Below are positions 16,190 to 21,090 of a DNA stretch of 21,090 bases, in pieces; the first letter of the stretch is position 1, and each line of letters starts with the position of its first letter. The position numbers were made by a program, and so were the translations under genes. Origin of the DNA: a virus; the IMG/VR virus record IMGVR_UViG_3300005737_000047, positions 1 to 21,090 of that record. The stretch is one strand, 5' to 3'. The notes beneath the pieces are model-generated. The model ran no database searches and had not been told where the DNA came from. It saw only the letters and a program-made list of their open reading frames with translations.

Positions 16190-16337
16190 GTGCTCCTCCA
16201 ATTCCAAATCTTGGTATGTAAACTGACCGGTTAAAGAGATTATTGCTTGAGCGGGTTCATTGTCGCATAAATACCCTAATACGCGTTCGAATCTCTGAGT
16301 GCAATTTTTAGTGGTATTAACTTGGCAAAGACCGAAT
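16190..16337. promoter_or_regulatory. Divergent promoter region
   Basis: This 148-base AT-rich gap separates the minus-strand membrane gene from the defence operon. Weak sigma70-like pairs are visible. For the minus strand, TTGCAC (16299-16304) and TATTAG (16276-16281) lie 17 bases apart. For the plus strand, TTGCTT (16243-16248) and CATAAA (16266-16271) also lie 17 bases apart. Both are poor matches and could be chance. No clear operator palindrome is seen. Confidence 0.25.
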
Positions 16338-17246
16338 ATGCAAAAGTCGGATTTCAACGATTACTTCGATAGAGCGCTCGACACCTGCAATCAAACCAGG
16401 TTTGAAGATTGGTTTTCGGAGCTTGCCGGCTGCGTATGGGGAACCGATTTTGAACCAATCAAAGCAGGTGGAAAGCACGGAGACAAAAAGAGTGACGGTC
16501 GGCGTATATCGACGGAGACCGTGTACCAATGCTACGCTCCGGAGTCCTCGTCGACATTTGCCAAGAAGGCTCAGAGCAAAGTGAACGACTCCTTTCCGGA
16601 GGTGTTAGACTATTGGCCTAACCTAAAAGAATGGGTCTTTGTTCACAATAACAAAGGAGGAATTACATCTGCCCTTAGCGACGCGCTGGAAGCCCTGCGA
16701 AGCCAGTATCCGAAGATCACCATTTCGACGGCATCTCGCCGGTTCCTGAAGGACGCGCTCCACGACAAACTCACTATGCAACAGATGTTGGATGTGTATC
16801 CAAGTGCGCGGCTCGATTTTAAACACGTTAGCATGGAGCATGTTCGGCCGCTTCTTAAGAGGATAATTCAACAAAAGACAACGACGTACGATCCATCTGA
16901 TTTTGGTGAAATTCCGAATGAGAAGAAGCTCGATTACAATTCGCTTAGCCCAGATGCTAAGCACGACCTTAAGCGTGCTTTCCCGAACATAGGGATCGTA
17001 GACCGGTACCTTGCGGGTATGAACAACCCAGCGAATGCCTCAATCATTCAGTCGGAGATGCGGTCCAAGTATCTGGAACTAAGGGATTTAGGCTACGATC
17101 CGGACGAGATTCTTGGAAAATTGCTTTCTTTTGTTCGAGGACCAGTTGAGGAACCGCAAGCCAATGCCGCAGCTTATGTGGTTTTGTCCTACTATTTCGA
17201 TTCCTGTGACATCTTTGAGAATGTGCCGGAAGAAGCCAAATGCTGA
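16338..17246 (+). CDS. ABC-3C system component, putative effector
   Basis: A 302-residue protein, first gene of an ABC-three-component cassette. The N-terminal domain (about 1-110) contains F22-E23-D24-W25, FEPIKAGGKHGDKKSDG with Asp49 and Asp53, and VYQCYAP with Gln64. This resembles the helix / acidic turn / Q-x-[YK] layout of restriction-endonuclease-like folds, but that is an inference. The central part (WVFVHNNKGGITSAL) is alpha/beta. The C-terminal half (from about 185) is helical and fits a domain that couples ABC-3C effectors to the middle component. ATG 16338 is preferred although its ribosome binding site is weak. It overlaps the next gene by seven bases (or one, if that gene starts at 17246). 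GC is lower than in the phage genes. Confidence 0.7.
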   Translation: MQKSDFNDYFDRALDTCNQTRFEDWFSELAGCVWGTDFEPIKAGGKHGDKKSDGRRISTETVYQCYAPESSSTFAKKAQSKVNDSFPEVLDYWPNLKEWVFVHNNKGGITSALSDALEALRSQYPKITISTASRRFLKDALHDKLTMQQMLDVYPSARLDFKHVSMEHVRPLLKRIIQQKTTTYDPSDFGEIPNEKKLDYNSLSPDAKHDLKRAFPNIGIVDRYLAGMNNPANASIIQSEMRSKYLELRDLGYDPDEILGKLLSFVRGPVEEPQANAAAYVVLSYYFDSCDIFENVPEEAKC

Positions 17247-17482
17247 TGCCAACGAAGCACATTAAAACCGAAAATGCACTCATTGGCGTGGGCGGCGAGG
17301 TCTTGGACCTTTTGGATCGCGAAAAGACAGTATCAACGCTATTCCGCGATCTACAACAGTGGCGGAGAGAGCATGAACTCTCAACAATCCATTTTGACTG
17401 GTTCCTCCTGTCGCTGGACTTTTTGTTTGCTGTCGGTGCAGTGCGTTTCGAATCAGGCTTATTGAAAAAGATGAACCAATGA
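17240..17482 (+). CDS. ABC-3C system middle component 6 (MC6)
   Basis: An 80-residue protein matching middle component 6 of ABC-three-component systems. It opens with PTKHI and continues ENALIGVGGEVLDLLDRE, then HFDWFLLSLDFLFAVGAVRF and a final GLLKKM, the phrases shared by this small family. Predicted structure is a winged-helix-like adaptor. In ABC-3C systems the middle component links the ATPase to the effector. ATG 17240 has a GGAAG seven bases upstream; ATG 17246, forming TGATG with the previous stop, is an equally reasonable start and would give 78 residues. Its stop overlaps the ATPase start (ATGA). Order effector, middle component, ATPase is as described for such systems. Confidence 0.85.
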   Translation: MLMPTKHIKTENALIGVGGEVLDLLDREKTVSTLFRDLQQWRREHELSTIHFDWFLLSLDFLFAVGAVRFESGLLKKMNQ

Positions 17483-19188
17483 TTGTTGAACTCTCAAGCA
17501 ATCTTGCGTCTTTCAAGACACTTCGTTTTGGACCCGGTCTGAATATTCTTCTAGCTGAACGCCATGAGACTTCCGGAACACGCGACACGAGAAACGGCAC
17601 AGGAAAAACAAGTTTCATCGAACTTGTTCACTATGTCTTGTCGGAGAAGCGCAATCCTAGTGATGATTTTCACAAGCCGGAGCTGATTGGTTCGGAGTTT
17701 GTCTGCACATTTTCGGAAGCGAGTACAGAGTATGCGGTCTCACGTAAAAGTGGGCCAACCGATGAGGCCAGAAAAAATGGTGAACCCATAGCACCCGTCG
17801 ATTTGCGTGCGGAACTAGCGTTGAGGTGGTTTGGCCTCAGCAGAGAAGATACGAGCCAAAATTACACTCCAAAGTTTGGTGCATTGCTGTCGTACTTTGT
17901 ACGCAAAGAGCGTAATGGCGGGTTTGCGAACCCAATATTAAATGCGTCGACACAATCGAGCTGGGACAGCCAAGTTTGCTTGTCGTATCTGTTGGGCTTT
18001 GATTGGCGATTGCCTCAGCAACTTCAGATCAAAAAAGACCAGAAAAAGGATGCGGATACGCTCTATACCATGATCAAGAGCGGTTTTCTGTCGGATGGCG
18101 ATCTTGATCTAAACAAGATGCAGGCACGATTAGATTTTCTCGATCGTGAAATCGGAAGGAAACGTGAGGAGATCGCATCAGCTACAGTAGTTGATGGATA
18201 CCGCCAGCATGAAGTGACCGCTAACGATCTCACGTCACGTATCCGAGGTCTTAACGAGGCCAACCTTGAAGACTTGGACCTAGTCGAAAGCATCGAAGAT
18301 GCACTTGCTGAGGTCGAAGACGCCAGTATCGCAGATGTCAGAGGACTTTACGAGCAAGTTGGCGTTTTCTTCACGGAGCAGGTGAAAAAGCGTTTTGAGC
18401 AGGTTTCAGAATTTCACAAGCAGATCGCGCAAAATCGCGAATCTCATCTTCGCCGGGAAAAAAAGAACGCTGAGGAACGTCTAGGTGCACGCAAGACAGA
18501 GATACTTGAATTACAGAAAGCACTTGCCGACAAGCTAAATCTTCTTAAGTCTGGTATAGCGATTGAGAGGCTTACTTTTCTTCAATCAGATCTGAACCGT
18601 TTGGAAGCCGAGCAAGGAGACCTTCGGCACCAAATACCCCGTTTCCGTAATTTGGCTGAAGACCGAAAGAAACTAAAGCGGGAGATCGATGATCTTGTAG
18701 ATGCAATCGGGGAGGATGTGCTGGAGCGCGCCAAGCCGCGTAAATCGGCTTTGGACGTGTTCGCAAGCACCTCTCAATTTTTATACGATGAACCAGGCTC
18801 GCTGATCATAGGTCGTTCGAAGGGGGTCAGGGGCCTATCGATTGAGACGGACATCGTGGGCAAGAAAAGCGGTGGGAAGACCCACATGCAGGTTTTTTGC
18901 TTTGATTGGTTATTGGTTGAAGCCTCGCTCAATCAAGACAAGTTTCCCGGTTTCCTAATCCACGACAGTCATATTTTTGACGGTGTAGACGGCCGTCAAG
19001 TAGGCTTGGCGTTGGCGCTGGCGCAAAAGAAGTGCGAGGAACTTGGTGTTCAGTATATTGTCGCCATGAACTCGGATGACCTTCAGAAAATTGAGCGCGA
19101 AGAAAACGGCTTCGATCCCTACGACTACGTTCTTGACACAGTATTGACTGATGAGCCGACTGGTGGGCTTTTTGGTTTCAGATTCTGA
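17479..19188 (+). CDS. DUF2326 SMC-like ATPase of the ABC-3C system
   Basis: A 569-residue ABC/SMC-type ATPase. The N-terminal lobe has a P-loop at residues 37-45 (TRNGTGKTS), with Thr where Gly is usual, as I recall from DUF2326 proteins. The centre (about 200-400) is charged and coiled-coil-like. The C-terminal DUF2326 lobe includes GKKSGGKTHMQVFCFDWLL near 460 (signature-like) and GFLIHDSHIFDGVDGRQ near 490, in place of a standard Walker B and D-loop, then QYIVAMNSDDLQKI. It is the motor or sensor part of ABC-three-component systems, which were predicted from gene neighbourhoods to act against invading DNA or phages. It is last in the operon. What triggers it cannot be read from the sequence. 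Confidence 0.88.
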   Translation: MIVELSSNLASFKTLRFGPGLNILLAERHETSGTRDTRNGTGKTSFIELVHYVLSEKRNPSDDFHKPELIGSEFVCTFSEASTEYAVSRKSGPTDEARKNGEPIAPVDLRAELALRWFGLSREDTSQNYTPKFGALLSYFVRKERNGGFANPILNASTQSSWDSQVCLSYLLGFDWRLPQQLQIKKDQKKDADTLYTMIKSGFLSDGDLDLNKMQARLDFLDREIGRKREEIASATVVDGYRQHEVTANDLTSRIRGLNEANLEDLDLVESIEDALAEVEDASIADVRGLYEQVGVFFTEQVKKRFEQVSEFHKQIAQNRESHLRREKKNAEERLGARKTEILELQKALADKLNLLKSGIAIERLTFLQSDLNRLEAEQGDLRHQIPRFRNLAEDRKKLKREIDDLVDAIGEDVLERAKPRKSALDVFASTSQFLYDEPGSLIIGRSKGVRGLSIETDIVGKKSGGKTHMQVFCFDWLLVEASLNQDKFPGFLIHDSHIFDGVDGRQVGLALALAQKKCEELGVQYIVAMNSDDLQKIEREENGFDPYDYVLDTVLTDEPTGGLFGFRF

Positions 19189-19428
19189 TTATGTCGGGGT
19201 CGACGACCAGGTTCGATGATGTTCGCTAGATAGGAAGGGGCGAACTGAGTCGAGCATCGCCGTAAATGATCACTAAATCAGATGCCAAGTGAAGTTGCGC
19301 GTTTTGCCAAACGAAGTTGCGCGCTACACTTCCGGGGTCCAGTTTTGGGTGCCAGTTGGACGAATAGCCGAAATCAGCCGACCCGGAACAGGATCGAACA
19401 ACGTAAAATCAATGACTTACAGAAAAAT
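19189..19428. other. Non-coding junction between defence cassette and tRNA gene
   Basis: No gene or clear terminator is seen between the ATPase stop and the tRNA 3' end. Short open frames here do not resemble known proteins. The stretch contains the tandem repeats at 19284-19327 and, right after them, a short imperfect repetition of CCAGTT (19332-19357). A T-run just beyond the tRNA CCA, read on the minus strand, may stop tRNA transcription. It is a candidate right boundary of the inserted element. Confidence 0.4.
19284..19327 (+). repeat. Two abutting 22-bp direct repeats, possible mobile-element end
   Basis: GCCAAGTGAAGTTGCGCG (19284-19301) and GCCAAACGAAGTTGCGCG (19306-19323) match at 16 of 18 positions, and the units are exactly 22 bases apart. 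They lie in direct orientation after the last cargo gene. Two abutting 22-bp transposase sites in this order occur at the right end of Mu. The second copy is followed by TACA, so a terminal CA at 19327-19328 is possible. An IS21-like element end would also have repeated subterminal motifs. The repeat is seen; its role is inferred. Confidence 0.5.
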
Positions 19429-19502
19429 TGGCTGGGGAACCTGGATTCGAACCAGGACTAACAGAGTCAGAGTCTGCGGGTCTACCGTTAACCTATTCCC
19501 CA
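19429..19502 (-). tRNA. tRNA-Gln (anticodon CUG)
   Basis: Read on the minus strand from 19502. Acceptor stem TGGGGAA pairs with TTCCCCA. The D arm is GGTT/GACC with loop AACGGTA. The anticodon arm is GCAGA/TCTGT with loop CTCTGAC, giving anticodon CTG (reads CAG, glutamine). The T arm is CCTGG/CCAGG with loop TTCGAAT. Discriminator G and an encoded CCA end at 19429. The total is 74 bases and all four stems are intact apart from G-U pairs. The gene lies between the accessory region and the chromosomal gene. Its 3' end faces the accessory DNA, the usual side for integrase-mediated insertion. Confidence 0.93.
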
Positions 19503-19813
19503 ATGCCGGGTTCGTTGAGAAACCCGATTGAATGGCACCTGCGAGAGGTTTCTTCCATTCTTGGCGCGCGGCGGCGAACCTCCGACGGTGACGGGGATAT
19601 ACATCCAATATGGGCCGGGATGCAACAGCGCGCTCGAACTTTTTTAAAGGTGGTCTAAACGCCTGATTTTCAGCGCAGAAAATTAGCCCCGTCAGAAATG
19701 CGATCTGCCGCTATGCGGCCCAAGCACAACCTGTTACTGTTAAGCCAACGATACAAATCAGCGCGTTGACGGCATGCTTGGCTAACGTCGACTGCGCCTC
19801 GAAAGGCTAAAAC
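19503..19813. other. Intergenic region between tRNA-Gln and Ppx/GppA gene
   Basis: This 311-base stretch has no convincing gene; short open frames overlap the tRNA or lack family resemblance. Two hairpins are visible: CGGGTT/AACCCG (19507-19512 with 19521-19526), just upstream of the tRNA 5' end, and GCCGC/GCGGC (19707-19711 with 19715-19719). Promoters for the tRNA (leftward) and the phosphatase (rightward) should lie here, but I see no good consensus pair. Confidence 0.5.
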
Positions 19814-21090
19814 GTGACAGATTCAGGTCAGGAACCGCCCGAAACCGGGCAAGGTTCCCCTGAAACGTCCGCAGTTTCTTCGGCCCGTGGAAAACGGGCC
19901 GCGTCCAGACGTCGCCGGAAGCGCGGCGGCGGTGCATCCAAGGCCCCGCAGGGGCAACCGGCGCCACAGGTCCTTTCGCAGATTGAAGGGGCCGCCGGCA
20001 ACAGCGGGGCAGGGCGCTCAGAAGGCGGACCAACAGGTGGACACTCGAAGGGCCAGGGGCATGCCGATCAGCGTGCGACCGGCCCAGCGGCGCGCAAGCG
20101 AAGGCGCAAACGCGGGGCGCAAGCGAATCGCCCGCAGGAAAATGCGCAGCAAGCCACCGCCCAGCCAGACACTCAGAACCGGAACGCTTCCGCCGCCGCC
20201 GATGGCGTGGCGCCAAGTGGCGAGCGGACGCGGTCATCAGCCTCGGTTCCCCAGACTGCTGAGCCTCAAAAGGCGCTCGCAGATACAGGCTCAAGCGGGC
20301 AGCCGAAACGTCGAAAGCGGCGCCGGGGCGGCAAGCGGTCCGTCTTCACACGTGCAGACGTGGGACTTCGTGAAAGCAGTCCTGCCAGTGCGCCTCCAGG
20401 TAGATCCCACCTAGACGATAAAGTCGAGGATAGTATCGCTCCAGGCCTCGGGCCACAGCCTCATGTTGAGGAGTTGCCGGAGCCGTCGCGGGCAAGAGCG
20501 CCCGCCGGGGCGGAGGCTCATAAAACCGGGCGCGGGCCCAGAGTTCACCGCAGAGCCTCTGAACAGGGGGAGCAGACCCTCTATGCGGCACTTGATCTTG
20601 GTACCAACAATTGTCGGCTGTTGATTGCCCGGCCGGAAGAGCGCGGCTTTCGGGTGGTCGATGCCTATTCCCGGATCGTCCGGCTTGGTGAAGGGGTCGG
20701 CGCCAACAAGCGTCTTGGCGACGCGGCCATGGAGCGCGCGATCGATGCCTTGGCCAATTGCCATCGCAAGCTGGCTGAACGCGGCGTTCTTCGCTCGCGC
20801 CTGATTGCGACCGAGGCGTGCCGCGCGGCGGAAAATGGAGATGAATTTATCGCCCGGGTGCAAAAGGAGACCGGTCTTGCGCTTGAGGTGGTTAACCGGG
20901 AAACGGAGGCACGCCTCGCGGTCGCTGGCTGCGTTTCTCTGGTCGACCAACAGGCTGATGGTGTCATCTTGTTCGATATTGGCGGTGGATCGTCGGAAAT
21001 CGTCTGGCTCGACCTGCGCAATCGCTGCGGCGCGCGCGGCTTTGCCTTGACCCGTTTCATCCGGTCCTGGACATCGCTTCCGGTCGGCGT
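19814..21090 (+). CDS. Ppx/GppA-family phosphatase, 3' end outside the window
   Basis: An open frame from GTG 19814 to the window edge (at least 425 codons). A TAA lies two codons upstream and GAAAGG (19801-19806) seven bases before the GTG. Residues 1 to about 250 are low-complexity, rich in Ala, Gly, Gln, Pro and Arg, with three basic clusters: SRRRRKRGG near 31, RKRRRKRG near 95-102 and KRRKRRRGGKR near 165. The enzyme domain begins at about 256 with the actin-like phosphate-binding motif AALDLGTNNCRLLIA, then ATEACRAAENG, NRETEARL and the second motif FDIGGGSSEIVW (Asp388). The family hydrolyses exopolyphosphate or pppGpp. The long basic leader is unusual compared with E. coli Ppx or GppA and may bind RNA or polyphosphate, which is inference. 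This is a chromosomal gene, not phage. Confidence 0.88.
   Translation, partial: MTDSGQEPPETGQGSPETSAVSSARGKRAASRRRRKRGGGASKAPQGQPAPQVLSQIEGAAGNSGAGRSEGGPTGGHSKGQGHADQRATGPAARKRRRKRGAQANRPQENAQQATAQPDTQNRNASAAADGVAPSGERTRSSASVPQTAEPQKALADTGSSGQPKRRKRRRGGKRSVFTRADVGLRESSPASAPPGRSHLDDKVEDSIAPGLGPQPHVEELPEPSRARAPAGAEAHKTGRGPRVHRRASEQGEQTLYAALDLGTNNCRLLIARPEERGFRVVDAYSRIVRLGEGVGANKRLGDAAMERAIDALANCHRKLAERGVLRSRLIATEACRAAENGDEFIARVQKETGLALEVVNRETEARLAVAGCVSLVDQQADGVILFDIGGGSSEIVWLDLRNRCGARGFALTRFIRSWTSLPVG

Noticed and set aside
19289-19531. An 80-codon plus-strand frame across the junction and tRNA
   Set aside because: It runs through the tRNA-Gln gene and the repeats, and its product resembles no known protein.
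19887-20414. A 175-codon plus-strand frame overlapping the Ppx/GppA N-terminal extension
   Set aside because: The alternative frame starting at 19814 has a ribosome binding site and runs directly into the phosphatase domain, so this one is an overlapping shadow.
1-21090. CRISPR array
   Set aside because: No regularly spaced repeats of suitable length; the only tandem repeat is the two-copy pair at 19284-19327.

Overview
The window looks like a GC-rich alphaproteobacterial chromosome, probably Hyphomicrobiales or Rhodobacterales-like. This rests on codon use, gene transfer agent (GTA)-type tail-tip genes and a chromosomal Ppx/GppA gene at the right edge. It carries the right-hand part of a tailed prophage, an accessory defence cassette, a tRNA gene and the start of an ordinary chromosomal gene.

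Layout. (1) 1-578: AT-rich, no supportable gene. (2) 579-15629: one tightly packed plus-strand late operon, mostly with 1-4 nt stop/start overlaps. It opens with Mu/B3-type head genes: I-type protease with a nested scaffold start, DUF2190 decoration protein, major capsid protein, a gp35-position protein, gp36-like DUF1320, gpG-like morphogenesis protein and gp37-like tail terminator. It continues with a siphovirus tail (tube, two assembly chaperones joined by a likely -1 frameshift, tape measure). It ends with a GTA-type tail tip (DUF2460, DUF2163, NlpC/P60 peptidase, TIM-barrel host-specificity protein, DUF2793). No terminase, portal, F-type head, transposase, integrase or lysis gene is visible, so the prophage is either truncated on the left or continues beyond an unusual gap. 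(3) 15638-19188: a lower-GC cassette with a minus-strand membrane protein and, divergent from it, a three-gene ABC-three-component (ABC-3C) operon: effector candidate, middle component 6 and DUF2326 SMC-like ATPase. (4) 19189-19428: non-coding, with two abutting 22-bp direct repeats that could be a mobile-element end. (5) 19429-19502: tRNA-Gln(CUG), minus strand. (6) 19814 to the edge: Ppx/GppA-family phosphatase with a long basic disordered N-terminal extension, cut by the window end.

How the parts fit: the head and tail genes would build a long flexible-tailed virion whose tip carries a cell-wall peptidase. The ABC-3C cassette sits after the last tail gene, where transposable phages often carry cargo, and is best read as a prophage-borne or prophage-adjacent defence system. 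The strongest new observations are the frameshift signal at 6384-6432, the nested scaffold start at 1104, the ABC-3C cassette and its possible nuclease-like effector, and the tandem repeats at 19284-19327.
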